64,000 nucleotides of DNA from Akkermansia muciniphila (GTDB taxonomy: Bacteria > Verrucomicrobiota > Verrucomicrobiia > Opitutales > Opitutaceae), in the NCBI GenBank assembly GCA_945888375.1, contig CAMCZZ010000012.1:31064-95063 (forward strand). The letters are read 5' to 3'. Position 1 is the first letter of the stretch; every line of letters starts with the position of its first letter. The notes below the pieces were generated by a model. That model was given only the letters and a program-made list of their open reading frames with translations. It was not told the origin of the DNA and made no database searches. The position numbers and the translations under genes are program-made. This document shows, piece by piece, positions 35,401 to 44,164 of this stretch.

Positions 35401-37811
35401 AGGACGCGGTCGTAGACGCGGAGCTCGTTGAGGGAGAGGTGGGCGTTGTTGTCGGCGGCCCAATTTGACCGGCCGATCCAGTTGTTCATGTCCTTAAGTT
35501 CGGCCACGCGGTAGGCGAGGTCGGTCGAGCCCTGCAGTTCGCCGTTGCGATACCAGCGGACGCGGCTGCCGGCTGATCCATAGGCTCCGGCCTGGTCTTC
35601 CACGGTGAGGACGTGGTGGTATTCGACGCCGGCGGAGGTGACGGAGGAAAGGTCGGTATTGAGTCCGGTCTCGCCGCCGCCGGCCACCTTGGCGGCGAGG
35701 CGGTGGCTGCCGAGGACGCCGTTGACGTTGAGGGAAAGGAAGAGGTTGTCGTTGGCGACGAAGCCGCCCGGAGCCGCCGCGCCGTCAACGACCTCCCCCG
35801 CCTGCGCGCCGGTGCCGCTGGTGACCGAGCAGTTGCCGAAATCGAAGAGGCGCTGCCAGTTCTTGGAGGAAAGGGGCGTGACCCAGGCCTCGAGGGTGAG
35901 GCTGGGCCGGGAGGAGACGAACCCGTTGCGGAGGTCGAGATAGGCGGAGATGGCGGCGGCGGTCTGGTTGCCAATAGTCGTCCCGGGAAGCACGACAGCC
36001 GAGCCGCTGAAGGTCGCGCCCGCGCCGCGCACCGTGACGGTCTCGCGGCTGGAAGTGTCGAGAAGGGCGGCGCCGGAGGCGGCGGCGCCGGCGGGATTGT
36101 TAAACGACCAGCGGTTGACAGGAGGAGGCGCGGGCGGAAGCGGCTCGGGCGGGCCGGAGGCGGGATCAGGACCGGCCTCGAAGCTGGCGACGATCTCGGC
36201 GGCGGTGATCGCGCGATTGTAGATGCGAAGTTCGTCGAGGTCCAAGTGCGAGTTGGAGTCGCCGGTATACAGCGACCGGCCGATCCAGTTGTTCACATCG
36301 GCGATGTCGCGGGAGCGGAAGGCGAAATCCATCGAGTTTTGCAGCGCGCCGTTGCGATACCAGCGGGCGCGGCAGCCGGAGGCGCCGTAGGTGCCGACGC
36401 CGTCCTCGATAATGAAGACGTAATGGTAGCGGGTGCCGATGACCGTCGCCGCGTTCGTGCTCGAGTAAACGGGCGCAGCGCCGCCGAACTGGCCTTCGAG
36501 TTGCTGGCTGTTGAGGTTGGCGCCGGTGTTGAGGGTGAGGCCGAGGTTGTCATAGCCGGTAGTGAAACCCGGGATGGCAGGTCCGTCGACAATCTCGCCG
36601 GTCACGGCGCCGGGGCCGCTGGTGGTAGCGCAGCGGCCGAAGTCGAAGAGACGCTGCCAGTTTTTGGAGGAGCGGGGGATGACCCAGGCCTCGAAAGTGA
36701 CCGCCGGGCGCGAGGAAACGACGCCGTTGGGCAGATCGAGGTAGGCCGAGATCCCGGAGGCGGTCTGGTTGCCGTCGGTCGTGCCAGGCAGGCGAAGGGC
36801 GGTGCCGGTAAGCGTAGCGCCCTGGCCGCGCAGGGTGGCGACTAGGCCGGCGCGTTCATCGGTAAAGGCCAGGCTGGAATCGACCGTCGAGTCGGCCTGT
36901 TGGTTAAACAGCCAGCGGTGGTCGGGGGCGGGAGCGGTAACGGGCGGGGGCAGGGCGACAATGCTATCGGGGCCGGCACCGTAATTAGCGGTGATCTGCG
37001 CTACGCTCAGGACGTGATTATAGAGTCGGATTTCATCGAAGGACGCGTTGGCCAAGTTGTCAGCGGAGAACTGGGAGCGTCCGATCCAGTTATTGACATC
37101 GTTGAGCTGGCTGAGCTGCCAAGGCACGTCGACGGTGCCGATCTGGAAGCCGTTGCGATACCAAGTCTCGCGAGCGCCGGCGCTGCCATAAGTGCCGACG
37201 CCGTTTTCAAACGTGACGACGTAATGGTAAAGCTGGCCGGCGGTGGTCGCCTGAGTGGACTCAACGTAGTAATTGCCGTTGCTCGGCCCGGCATAGTTGA
37301 GCCGGCCGTAGAGCCGGTGAGTATTAAGATCGCTGTTGACGGCCAGCGTTAGGGCAAACTGGTCGGAAGCGGTGGTGGTGCCCGGCGCGGTGGCCAGTCC
37401 TCCCGTCCATTCGCCCGTCGCGCCCAGACCGTCGCCCGCGCCGGCCATATTGCCGAAATCAAAGAGTCGCTGCCACGCCTTGGCAGTGATGGGCGCAGCC
37501 CAGATCTCGACGGAAAGATGTGTGCGGGATGAGATCAAACCGTTGGGCAGATCAAGGTAGGCAGAGACCGACGCGGCGGTTTGGTTGCCGTTAGTCGTGC
37601 CGGGCAGGACGATGGCGGAGCCGTTCAAGGTGGCGCCTTGACCACGCACCGTGAGGGGTTTACCTTCCACCGAGTCGATTATGATGGTGCCTGAAGGAGC
37701 TGCGCTTGCGGGGTAATTAAATGACCAGCGCTGGGTCAAGGCGGCGTTGGCGCAGGGCGTAAAACCGATGGCGGAAACCGCCATCCAAATGAGGATGGAA
37801 AACCGGGGCAT
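32424..37811 (-). CDS. Secreted LamG(x3)-glucose/sorbosone dehydrogenase-cytochrome c protein
   Basis: 1795 residues, signal peptide MPRFSILIWMAVSAIGFTPCANA. Three near-identical LamG-type domains (about 28-290, 295-560, 565-830), each with RW.FN, LPGTT.GNQTA.. and WQRLFDFG; the DNA period is about 800-820 bases. A beta domain follows (about 840-920). Residues about 945-1340 form a PQQ-dependent glucose/sorbosone dehydrogenase propeller (LLGLAFHPQYSSNGYFYAAY; EGDNHNGGDLHFGPDGYLYY; AVGLRHPWRMSFDPLNGELW; GGNYGWVWREGF). Then two haem c motifs, CLTCH (about 1500) and CAYCH (about 1574). The end carries TADPDGDGQTNLAEF and RRFFRLNLIVP. Likely oxidises a bound sugar or polymer and passes electrons to the haem. 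Both Cys-x-x-Cys-His sites are intact. Confidence 0.88.
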   Translation of the reverse strand: MPRFSILIWMAVSAIGFTPCANAALTQRWSFNYPASAAPSGTIIIDSVEGKPLTVRGQGATLNGSAIVLPGTTNGNQTAASVSAYLDLPNGLISSRTHLSVEIWAAPITAKAWQRLFDFGNMAGAGDGLGATGEWTGGLATAPGTTTASDQFALTLAVNSDLNTHRLYGRLNYAGPSNGNYYVESTQATTAGQLYHYVVTFENGVGTYGSAGARETWYRNGFQIGTVDVPWQLSQLNDVNNWIGRSQFSADNLANASFDEIRLYNHVLSVAQITANYGAGPDSIVALPPPVTAPAPDHRWLFNQQADSTVDSSLAFTDERAGLVATLRGQGATLTGTALRLPGTTDGNQTASGISAYLDLPNGVVSSRPAVTFEAWVIPRSSKNWQRLFDFGRCATTSGPGAVTGEIVDGPAIPGFTTGYDNLGLTLNTGANLNSQQLEGQFGGAAPVYSSTNAATVIGTRYHYVFIIEDGVGTYGASGCRARWYRNGALQNSMDFAFRSRDIADVNNWIGRSLYTGDSNSHLDLDELRIYNRAITAAEIVASFEAGPDPASGPPEPLPPAPPPVNRWSFNNPAGAAASGAALLDTSSRETVTVRGAGATFSGSAVVLPGTTIGNQTAAAISAYLDLRNGFVSSRPSLTLEAWVTPLSSKNWQRLFDFGNCSVTSGTGAQAGEVVDGAAAPGGFVANDNLFLSLNVNGVLGSHRLAAKVAGGGETGLNTDLSSVTSAGVEYHHVLTVEDQAGAYGSAGSRVRWYRNGELQGSTDLAYRVAELKDMNNWIGRSNWAADNNAHLSLNELRVYDRVLSAPEVVSSYQAGANAVFAPPSVAPDSAVIQPGQKVLLDVLANDGGAPIPASLQVVSLPSAGSATVVGGRILYVHAGTAAAPVSFTYSVSNVSGATAEGAVTVSFAPGLRIDNPAVSMPPAPPPTFYQTVDALPGVSFSEPLAIATQPGNTRRLFVCERMAKIQLVPDVTAAAPAKKLFLDLQLAIAGRIPAETIDNGANYENGLLGLAFHPQYSSNGYFYAAYTARINGVDYQRISRFRVSAGDPDAADPASELILLQQLDEGDNHNGGDLHFGPDGYLYYAAGDEENPNDFRANSQRLDKDFHAGIFRLDVDKRPGNLEPTAHAAIPTDNGVARFSVPIDNPFVPVARGGAWSGVFSGLAITDPAKLRMEYWAVGLRHPWRMSFDPLNGELWTGDVGQNLYEEINLVVKGGNYGWVWREGFTDTAFGTSPAKPAGFTSIDPVWAYPHTSVAGADPQLAGNSVVGGIVYRGARFPAIYGQYVFCDSVSGHIWKLDPATKVVSRLTGVPGVYGGLVSMGVDPSNQDLLLVDYLNSRIIRLVTGTATSSFPATLGATGLFADLSDLSPAPGLVPYQVNLPFWSDHAIKRRWFNLPAGAQITPRRDANWTYPAGTILVKHFDLELTRGDASTRRRIETRVMVNGDAGFYGVSYRWNDAQTEAALVPDEGVEFDLTINDGGLIRTQRWSVPSRSSCLTCHTPQAGGSLSFNTRQLNRDNVIHGYPGNQLSTLAAAGYFTNAIDDLETVPRHVRPDETLYSIETRARSYLAVNCAYCHRADGTVSGAFWDGRPQLTLAQTNLLNGPATNNGGNPSNRLVVPGDLTHSIVYNRVSMQNGFTRMPPLATSELDPSGIALLAEWISALGARADYTTWRTATFGSATSVEGAETADPDGDGQTNLAEFISYTGPLDPGSSLNVSINPAPAGRAAITVVFVLPPDRAWSLETSTDLVTWSPWAPPGADGLPRAEATRIELNAPVPDGTAPRRFFRLNLIVP

Positions 37812-38062
37812 GGGGTGTGTCAGGAACGAAAGCAGTCCTCTGTTAAACCCCGAAGCGACCGAAACGCAAAGCAGCCCGCTTGGTCAGCAATCCCATGACC
37901 TTGCACGATCCTCCAGTCAGGCAGGCTCCTTGCATCCTTGCAAATCCGGGCGGAGATTCCGCACCAAATTCAAAATTTAAAAGACGCCTGATACCCCGCT
38001 GGGATAATCGCGGCATCTGGGATAAAATCAGACGCAAACCGAAGCCGGAACCTTACCAGAAC

Positions 38063-39223
38063 TCAGCCGGCAACCGCAAGTTGCCCGCAACCGGCCGCGA
38101 TATCAATGCCTCGCCGCTGGCGCACCGTGCAAGGGATACCGTAACCGGCGAGCACATCCTGAAAACCCCGCGCGCCGGTCGGTGCGGTCGGCCGGCCATC
38201 GTAGCCGAGGGTCGGGTTGAGCGGGATGAGGTTTACCTGAGCAGGTATGCCGCGCAGCAGAGCTCCCACGGCGTGGGCGTGGTCCGCGCCGTCGTTTTTG
38301 CCCTCGATCAGGGTCCATTCGAAAAAGATACGGCGGCCGAGCGTCGTCGTATATTCGCGGCAGGCGTCCATCAGCTCCTCGAGCGGCCACTTGCGGGCGG
38401 CGGGCACGAGCGCGGCACGCTCCGCCTGAGTGGCACCGTGCAGGGACACCGCGAGGTGAATGGGCCGACGCTCGGCGGCGAGGCGGCGGATGCCGGGCAC
38501 TACCCCGACCGTGGAGACGGAGATTTTTTGCGCGCCGAGGGCGAGCCCGGCGGAGTCGCGCAGGATATCGATGGCCTGCATGACAGCGTCGTAGTTGTGC
38601 AGGGGTTCGCCCATGCCCATGAAAACAAGGTTGCGCAGGCGCTCGTGACGGTGGTGGGGCGACGGATGGGCCGGTTCGGCCAAGGCGGGGACGGGCGCGT
38701 CGGAGTTTTCCCCGGCCGGCGCGGCGGTCGCGCGCAGCACGGCGTCAACGTGCAAGGCCTGGGCGACGATCTCGGCGGCGGTGAGGTGGCGAGTGTAGCC
38801 CATCTGGCCGGTCGCACAGAAAACGCAGCCCATGGCGCAGCCGACCTGCGAGCTCACGCAGGCGGTGGTGCGGCCGTGGTAACGCATCAACACGGTCTCG
38901 ATGCGGTGGCCATCGTGCAGCGCGAGCAGGTATTTGCGGGTGAACCCGTCGGACGAGCGCGTCTCGAGCGCGACCGAAGGGAGATCGCAGGCGAGTTCAG
39001 TGGCGACTTTTTCCACGAAACGCGCCGGCATCCGGTCGTGGGCACGCGCCGCGAGCTCGGAAAAGTGGAGCCGCCCCTGCAGATGGATCTCGTTCCATAG
39101 GGAGGTGGCGTGGATCGGCGAAAAGCCCCACGCCACCGCACGATCGATCAACTCCGGCCGAGTGAGACCAAGCAGATGGGCAGCGGGTGTAATGACTTCA
39201 GAAGCGGGGCGGACGGCGGGCAT
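38063..39223 (-). CDS. rlmN: 23S rRNA (adenine(2503)-C(2))-methyltransferase RlmN
   Basis: 386 residues. Radical-SAM signature CAMGCVFC (about residues 129-136) preceded by RTTACVSSQVG, and the family-specific FMGMGEPLHNYDAVMQAIDIL, ISVSTVGVVPGIRRLA, LAVSLHGATQAERA and a C-terminal Cys in GIPCTVRQRRG, the resolving cysteine of RlmN. A low-complexity Ala/Pro/His insertion of about 25 residues (near 165-190) is unusual. Methylates A2503 of 23S rRNA and A37 of some tRNAs. Divergent from trmB, with 48 bases between. Confidence 0.95.
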   Translation of the reverse strand: MPAVRPASEVITPAAHLLGLTRPELIDRAVAWGFSPIHATSLWNEIHLQGRLHFSELAARAHDRMPARFVEKVATELACDLPSVALETRSSDGFTRKYLLALHDGHRIETVLMRYHGRTTACVSSQVGCAMGCVFCATGQMGYTRHLTAAEIVAQALHVDAVLRATAAPAGENSDAPVPALAEPAHPSPHHRHERLRNLVFMGMGEPLHNYDAVMQAIDILRDSAGLALGAQKISVSTVGVVPGIRRLAAERRPIHLAVSLHGATQAERAALVPAARKWPLEELMDACREYTTTLGRRIFFEWTLIEGKNDGADHAHAVGALLRGIPAQVNLIPLNPTLGYDGRPTAPTGARGFQDVLAGYGIPCTVRQRRGIDIAAGCGQLAVAG

Positions 39224-39271
39224 GGCTCGGAATGGAGCCGGCTCAATCCATGAGGTTCAACCCGTAACACG

Positions 39272-40012
39272 TTGACCCCGGCGCCGGGCTTTGCGTGCGT
39301 CGGCGTTTACCCGCGATTTATTGTGCCCTTAGATATCTACGACTCCATCCGTGAAAAGCGGTTTGCCGCGCTGCAGGCGGAGTTTTTGCCGCAACTGCCC
39401 CTCGCAAGCGGCACCCCGCTGACTTTGGAACTGGGCTGCGGCCACGGCCATTATCTCAACGCCTACGCGGCCGCGCATCCGGGGGAGTTTTGCGTGGGCC
39501 TGGATCTGATCGCCGACCGCATAGCCAGGGCCACGCGTAAAGCGGCACGCGCCCGGCTGACCAACCTCGCCTTCGTGCAGGCCGAGGCCGCGCTATTTTT
39601 GCAAGCGCTGGCCGCCCCCCACCCCACCCTTCGCGCAGCCCCACCGCGACTGCGACGGATTTTTTTACTGTTCTCCGACCCTTGGCCGAAACGCCGGCAC
39701 TGGAAACATCGAGTCCTGCAAACCACCTTGCTCGATACCTTGGCGGAACTGACAGAAGCAGGCGCGGCGCTGCACTTTCGCACCGACCACCCGGATTACT
39801 TTACCTACGCCCGCGAAGTAGTCGGGGCCCACCCCCAGTGGCGGCTGGCCGGCGCGGAAGAGTCGCCGTGGCCCTTTGAGCATGTGTCCGTTTTCGAAGA
39901 GCGTGCCTTGGCCGGCGCGCCCCAATCCTTCACCGCCTTGCGCTTGGAAACAGCGGTTAGAGAAAAAACGCCTGACATTAGCGCCCCGTCAAAACCGACA
40001 TTTGAAACCTAA
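39272..40012 (+). CDS. trmB: tRNA (guanine(46)-N7)-methyltransferase
   Basis: 246 residues as drawn from a TTG; a GTG at 39323 (VPLDIYDSIREKRF) is equally possible and would shorten it by 17 residues. The fold is class I methyltransferase: LELGCGHGHYLNAYA (SAM loop, about residues 51-65), FVQAEAALFLQ, and the family hallmark LLFSDPWPKRRHWKHRV (about 130-147), then LHFRTDHPDYFTYA. Makes m7G46 in tRNA. A GC-rich Pro/Ala linker (AAPHPTLRAAPPRL) precedes the hallmark. Confidence 0.93.
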   Translation: MTPAPGFACVGVYPRFIVPLDIYDSIREKRFAALQAEFLPQLPLASGTPLTLELGCGHGHYLNAYAAAHPGEFCVGLDLIADRIARATRKAARARLTNLAFVQAEAALFLQALAAPHPTLRAAPPRLRRIFLLFSDPWPKRRHWKHRVLQTTLLDTLAELTEAGAALHFRTDHPDYFTYAREVVGAHPQWRLAGAEESPWPFEHVSVFEERALAGAPQSFTALRLETAVREKTPDISAPSKPTFET

Positions 40013-40050
40013 TGATGCGCAGTGCCAAAAGAAGTAACCCACTTCCAGGA

Positions 40051-40079
40051 TTGACGACCCAAGCTGCGGCTACCTAGTT
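40051..40079 (+). promoter_or_regulatory. Possible promoter of atp operon
   Basis: TTGACG at 40051-40056 is a good -35 match 50 bases upstream of atpB; the -10 is weak (TAGTTC with an 18-base spacer). It is the only such site between trmB and atpB. Confidence 0.25.
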
Positions 40080-40101
40080 CCTCGAACTTTATTCTATCGC
40101 C

Positions 40102-40998
40102 ATGTCTCCCCGCGTTTCCGCAACCGTCCTCAAAACCCTCGTCGCCCTGCCGCTTTTTGCGGCACTCGCCGCGACGGCGCAGGCGGCCGAGGGCGGCCAC
40201 GAGGCGGCCGCATCGCTGAAGAGCTTCATCGGATTCCCGGTCACCAATTCCATCCTGACCAGTTGGGTGATCACCCTAGCGATTATCGTGTTTGTTCGCA
40301 TCTCGGTCGGCACCCCTAAGCTTATTCCGGGCCGCGGACAGTCGGTCTTGGAGTCCGCCCTCACCGCGCTTCGTGATCTCTACGAACCCATCGTAGGCAA
40401 AAAAGCCATGCCTATGGCCTTCCCGCTGTTAGTTACCCTGTTCATTTTCATCGTATTACACAACTGGTCCGGTCTTCTCCCCTTCGTGGGCACGATCGGC
40501 TGGGGGCACTCCGTTGATGGCCATTTCCACGTCAACACCCCCCTGATTCGCCCTCACACTTCTGAGCTGAATGGCACCATTGCCCTCGCCCTGGTCTCCT
40601 TCGGGGCTTGGTTAATCATTGTCATGCGCTACGCTGGACCGGGCCTGCTTATCAAGGATCTGTTCGGCAACAAGGCCGACAAATCGGAGCTCGCCCCCGC
40701 CATGTATTGGGGACTCTCGCTCGTTTTTATCGTGGTGGGTATAATCGAGGTCGTTTCGATCTTCATTCGCCCGGTCACCCTTTCGATGCGTCTCTTTGGT
40801 AACGTGTTCGGAGGTGAAAACTTGCTCCACGCGATGCATTTTCTGCCTCCTTTCTATTTCCTCGAGTTGCTGGTCGGCTTTGTCCAAGGCCTCGTCTTCA
40901 CCCTGCTGAGCGCCGTCTACATCGGCTTGATTTGCAACCATGGCGACGACCATGGCCACGACGACGACCACGGCCATGCCAAGGAGGCCGCGCACTGA
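40102..40998 (+). CDS. atpB: ATP synthase Fo subunit a
   Basis: 298 residues. N-terminal export-like segment ([17 protein letters not shown]) then five to six membrane helices. The conserved proton-path helix carries the essential Arg in [19 protein letters not shown] (about residues 230-248). The C-terminal tail is His/Asp-rich ([19 protein letters not shown]), which is unusual for this subunit and could bind metal. Subunit a forms the two half-channels next to the c-ring. First gene of atpBEFHAGDC; no atpI/atpZ gene is upstream. Confidence 0.97.
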   Translation: MSPRVSATVLKTLVALPLFAALAATAQAAEGGHEAAASLKSFIGFPVTNSILTSWVITLAIIVFVRISVGTPKLIPGRGQSVLESALTALRDLYEPIVGKKAMPMAFPLLVTLFIFIVLHNWSGLLPFVGTIGWGHSVDGHFHVNTPLIRPHTSELNGTIALALVSFGAWLIIVMRYAGPGLLIKDLFGNKADKSELAPAMYWGLSLVFIVVGIIEVVSIFIRPVTLSMRLFGNVFGGENLLHAMHFLPPFYFLELLVGFVQGLVFTLLSAVYIGLICNHGDDHGHDDDHGHAKEAAH

Positions 40999-41089
40999 GC
41001 ACTTATCCCTTTCCCGACCGGGAGCATGCGTCGTTCGCGACACCTAAGTGTGCACGGTCGAGACCCACAACCAAAACCTAATACATCCC

Positions 41090-41293
41090 ATGATCATCGC
41101 TGAAATCACTGGCAACATCGCCTCCGCCGCCGGCCTCATCGCCGCCGCCATCGCCGTAGGTCTTATCGGCACCAAGGCCGCCGAGGCCGTCGGTCGCAAC
41201 CCTGCCGCCTCCGGCAAGATCCTCGTGCAGTCCATCCTCGGTATGGCGCTCGCAGAAGGTCTCGGCCTCCTCGCCCTCTTCCTCGCCAAGTAA
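41090..41293 (+). CDS. atpE: ATP synthase Fo subunit c
   Basis: 67 residues from ATG 41090. Hairpin of two helices: GLIAAAIAVGLIGTKAAEAVGRNPAA with the RNP loop that contacts F1, and LGMALAEGLGLLALFLAK with the ion-carrying Glu. The Ser/Thr that follows this Glu in Na+-binding c-rings is replaced by Gly, so proton coupling is inferred. The length is short for the family. The transcript continues into a strong hairpin 17 bases after the stop, which could raise relative output of this high-stoichiometry subunit. Confidence 0.96.
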   Translation: MIIAEITGNIASAAGLIAAAIAVGLIGTKAAEAVGRNPAASGKILVQSILGMALAEGLGLLALFLAK

Positions 41294-41309
41294 TCCCTGG
41301 CGCAGTTTC

Positions 41310-41346
41310 GGGCCTTGGTGAGGAGCGTTTGCACGCACCAAGGCCC
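41310..41346 (+). promoter_or_regulatory. Intercistronic hairpin after atpE
   Basis: GGGCCTTGGTG (41310-41320) pairs perfectly with CACCAAGGCCC (41336-41346): 11 base pairs, loop of 15. It lies in the 102-base gap between atpE and atpF and is followed by CACCCCTCTTTTA, only a weak U tract. It may be a partial terminator or a 3'-exonuclease barrier that lets atpE mRNA accumulate. Confidence 0.7.
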
Positions 41347-41395
41347 CACCCCTCTTTTAGATTAGACCACTTTTTACGCCCGTCGACCGCCCGCC

Positions 41396-41974
41396 ATGTT
41401 CTCCCTTTTTCTGGCCGCCACCACCCCCGCCCATGTCGCCGCCCCCGAAGGCGCTGCCTCCGGCGGGCTTGTCCACGATCTCGTCGAGAAGTTCGGCATC
41501 GACGCCACCAACGTCGGGATGCAGCTCCTCAGCTTCACCATCCTGGCCTACGTCCTCTATCGCTTCGCGATCAAGCCCACGCTCGCCACCATGGACGAGC
41601 GCAACCACCAGATTGAGGCCGGCCTCAAGAACGCTGAAGCCACCGCCACCAAGCTCGCCGAGGCCCAGCAGCAGGTGGCCGCCCAGCTCAAGACCGCCCA
41701 GCTCGAGGCCAACAAAATTATCGACGAGGCCCGCAAGGCCGCCAAGGAACTTTCCGAGCGCGAGACCGCTGCCGCCACCGAGCGGGCCAACGCCCTGGTG
41801 ACCAAAGCCCAGCAGGCCATCGAGCTGGAGCATAAAAAGATGCTCGCTGATGCCCAAAAGGAGATCGCCCGTCTCGTGGTGGCCACGACCGAGCGCGTGC
41901 TGGCCAAGCGCCTGAGCGACGCCGACCGCGCCGCATACAACGAGACCGCCACCCGCGAGCTAACTTCCGTCTGA
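41396..41974 (+). CDS. atpF: ATP synthase Fo subunit b
   Basis: 192 residues. Membrane helix [21 protein letters not shown] near the N-terminus (about residues 39-60), then a long charged helix rich in Ala/Lys/Glu with heptad-like spacing, as expected for the dimeric stator stalk. The N-terminus before the helix is about 38 residues ([13 protein letters not shown]...), longer than usual. It joins a to F1 by delta. Gap of 102 bases to atpH holds an inverted repeat. Confidence 0.96.
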   Translation: MFSLFLAATTPAHVAAPEGAASGGLVHDLVEKFGIDATNVGMQLLSFTILAYVLYRFAIKPTLATMDERNHQIEAGLKNAEATATKLAEAQQQVAAQLKTAQLEANKIIDEARKAAKELSERETAAATERANALVTKAQQAIELEHKKMLADAQKEIARLVVATTERVLAKRLSDADRAAYNETATRELTSV

Positions 41975-41979
41975 AAACC

Positions 41980-42070
41980 AAAAGCGGAAAAGCTGAAACG
42001 CGAAAATCTAAGCACCCGTTTCTCTTCGTTTTAAAAATTAAGTATTTCAGATTTTCAGCGTTTCAAAATT
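41980..42070. repeat. Imperfect inverted repeat between atpF and atpH
   Basis: GAAACGCGAAAATCT (41995-42009) is mirrored as AGATTTTCAGCGTTTC (42049-42064) with one unpaired base. Both arms are made of GAAA/GC(T)GAAA-like units and the outer stretches (AAAGCGGAAAAGC) continue the same motif. It fills nearly the whole gap and would form a large hairpin in the mRNA. The same family occurs between atpG and atpD. Confidence 0.7.
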
Positions 42071-42076
42071 TTTCTC

Positions 42077-42472
42077 ATGTCCGCCGTCTCCGTTAAAACC
42101 CGCGCTTTCGTCAAGCAACTCGTCCAGCTCAGTCTGGTTGACGGTCGCGTGTCCTCCGAGCAGGTCGCAGGCATCCTCGAATACCTCGAGAAAAACCCGC
42201 CCGCTAGACCCGTTGCCCTGCTCCAAGCCTACCATAAGGCCATCGCCGCCGAGATCGCCAAAGGCGAAGCTCGGATCGAGCATGCCGGCCCGGTAACCGC
42301 TGAAGCTCTGGCCGCCATCGCCGCCGCCCTGGGCCAACGTTACGGCCGCCCCGTCTCCCCCCTCGCTACTGCCAACTCCACCTTGCTCGCCGGTCTGCGT
42401 GTTCGCATCGGCGATGATGTCTACGAATCTTCCGTAGCCGGCCAGCTCGCCGCCCTTTCGGCGGCTTCCTGA
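42077..42472 (+). CDS. atpH: ATP synthase F1 subunit delta
   Basis: 131 residues, shorter than the usual roughly 175-180. The OSCP/delta C-terminal signature is present: NSTLLAGLRVRIGDDVYESSVAGQLAAL (cf. GGxxIrvGdxviDxSvrgqL). The N-terminal six-helix domain is abbreviated (VKTRAFVKQLVQLSLVDGRV). Connects the stator b dimer to F1. Identity rests on position between atpF and atpA and the C-terminal motif. Confidence 0.88.
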   Translation: MSAVSVKTRAFVKQLVQLSLVDGRVSSEQVAGILEYLEKNPPARPVALLQAYHKAIAAEIAKGEARIEHAGPVTAEALAAIAAALGQRYGRPVSPLATANSTLLAGLRVRIGDDVYESSVAGQLAALSAAS

Positions 42473-42529
42473 ATCAACCGTCACACTTCCACTCTCTACC
42501 CGCATCTTGCTACCCACTATTTTTCAAAA

Positions 42530-44053
42530 ATGAGCACCGTCCTCGCCCAAATCGAATCGCAGATCGCCAAGCTCTCGTCCAAGGCCGTCCGCAAAAACAC
42601 CGGCGTCATCACGACCGTCGCCGACGGCGTCGCCAAGGTCTCCGGCCTCTCCGAGGTGATGTATAACGAGATGGTCGCCTTCCCCGGCGGCGTCATCGGC
42701 ATCGCCCTGAACCTCGGCGAAGACGAGGTCGGCTGCGTGATCCTCGGCGACGTCTCCCAGCTCAAGCAGGGCGACGAGGTCCAGACCACCGGCAAACTCC
42801 TCTCCGTGCCCGTCGGCAAGGGCCTCCTCGGCCGCGTGGTCGACGCCCTCGGTAACGCTGTTGATGGCAAAGGCCCCATCGCCTCCTCCGAGTCCTATCC
42901 GGTCGAGAAGATCGCCCCCGGCATCATGGCGCGTAAGTCGGTTTCGCAGCCCCTGTTCACCGGTATCATGGCCATCGATTCCATGATCCCCATCGGCCGC
43001 GGCCAGCGCGAGTTGATCATCGGCGACCGCGGCACCGGCAAGACCACCATCGCGATCGACACCATCATCAACCAGGCCAACATCAACCGCGTCGGTCTCG
43101 CCAGCGGCGACCCGAAGTTCCGCCCTGTCTATTCCATCTACGTCGCCATCGGCCAGAAAAACTCCAACATCGTCCGCACCATCGCCGCCCTTGAGGCCGC
43201 AGGCGCGCTCGAGTTCACCTGCATCGTCGCCGCCCCCGCCGCCGACAATCCCGCCAACCAATACCTCGCCCCCTACTCCGGCGCCGCCATCGGCGAGTGG
43301 TTCATGGAGAACGGCCAGGACGCCCTTATCGTTTACGACGACCTTTCCAAGCACGCCGTCGCCTACCGCCAGATCTCGCTCATTCTGAAGCGCCCCTCCG
43401 GTCGCGAGGCCTATCCCGGCGACGTGTTCTACCTGCACTCCCGCCTGCTCGAGCGCGCCGCCCGCCTCGACGGCAAGGGCTCGCTCACCGCTTTGCCCAT
43501 CATCGAGACCCTCGCCGGCGACGTCTCGGCCTACATTCCGACCAACGTGATCTCGATCACCGACGGCCAGATCTTCCTTGAGACCGATCTCTTCAACCAA
43601 GGTATCCGCCCCGCCGTCTCGGTCGGTCTTTCCGTTTCGCGCGTCGGCTCGGCCGCCCAGATCAAGGCCACCAAGCAGGTCGGCGGTAAACTCAAAGGCG
43701 AGCTCGCCCAGTTCCGCGAGCTGGCCGCCTTCGCCCAGTTTGGCTCCGACCTCGACGCCAAGACCAAGTCCCAGCTCGACCGCGGTTCCCGCATCGTGGA
43801 GCTATTCAAGCAGCCCGCCTTCAGCCCGATCTCCATCGAGCTCCAGGTAGTCACCATTTACGCGCTCCAAAAGGGTTACTACGACAGCGCCGATTTGAAG
43901 AAAGTCACCGCCACTTCCGTCTCCATCCGTGATTTCTTCAAGGCCCGCCAGGATGCCCTGCTCACCGAAATCCGCACCAAGGCCGCCCTCGACAAGGACC
44001 TCGAAGCCAAGATCGTCGCCGCCCTCGACGCCTGGAAGAGCACGGCCGCCTGA
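42530..44053 (+). CDS. atpA: ATP synthase F1 subunit alpha
   Basis: 507 residues, the family length. P-loop [15 protein letters not shown] (about residues 165-180), preceded by the Q-rich [13 protein letters not shown] segment; the [18 protein letters not shown]alker-B-like stretch, and the conserved [23 protein letters not shown] loop. Non-catalytic nucleotide-binding subunit of F1. N-terminus matches the stator-contact region ([13 protein letters not shown]). Codon use matches neighbours. Confidence 0.98.
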   Translation: MSTVLAQIESQIAKLSSKAVRKNTGVITTVADGVAKVSGLSEVMYNEMVAFPGGVIGIALNLGEDEVGCVILGDVSQLKQGDEVQTTGKLLSVPVGKGLLGRVVDALGNAVDGKGPIASSESYPVEKIAPGIMARKSVSQPLFTGIMAIDSMIPIGRGQRELIIGDRGTGKTTIAIDTIINQANINRVGLASGDPKFRPVYSIYVAIGQKNSNIVRTIAALEAAGALEFTCIVAAPAADNPANQYLAPYSGAAIGEWFMENGQDALIVYDDLSKHAVAYRQISLILKRPSGREAYPGDVFYLHSRLLERAARLDGKGSLTALPIIETLAGDVSAYIPTNVISITDGQIFLETDLFNQGIRPAVSVGLSVSRVGSAAQIKATKQVGGKLKGELAQFRELAAFAQFGSDLDAKTKSQLDRGSRIVELFKQPAFSPISIELQVVTIYALQKGYYDSADLKKVTATSVSIRDFFKARQDALLTEIRTKAALDKDLEAKIVAALDAWKSTAA

Positions 44054-44054
44054 A

Positions 44055-44153
44055 GAAGTAGCGAGTAATGAGTAGCGAATAGCGAGCATTCCAAGGCGCG
44101 CCATCCGTTACTCTCAACCAGCTCGCTACCCACTACCCGTTACTCGCTACTTC
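44055..44153. repeat. 33-base imperfect inverted repeat between atpA and atpG
   Basis: The left arm (44055-44087) and right arm (44121-44153) are inverse complements at 28 of 33 positions. Each arm is built from degenerate tandem units of about 8 bases (AGTAGCGA, AGTAATG), so the element looks like a short tandem repeat that was inverted. It starts two bases after the atpA stop and ends eleven before the atpG start. Confidence 0.8.
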
Positions 44154-44164
44154 CCTCCCCCCTC

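Noticed and set aside
33081..35468. Open frame of nearly 800 codons on the plus strand inside the LamG-dehydrogenase gene
   Set aside because: It is antisense to a protein with clear dehydrogenase and CxxCH motifs, and its composition (Gly/Val/Glu/Asp-rich, no domain) is typical of the mirror frame in high-GC DNA.
41090..41293. Na+-coupled ATP synthase
   Set aside because: The c subunit has Gly, not Ser or Thr, after the ion-binding Glu, and lacks the polar pattern of Na+ rings.
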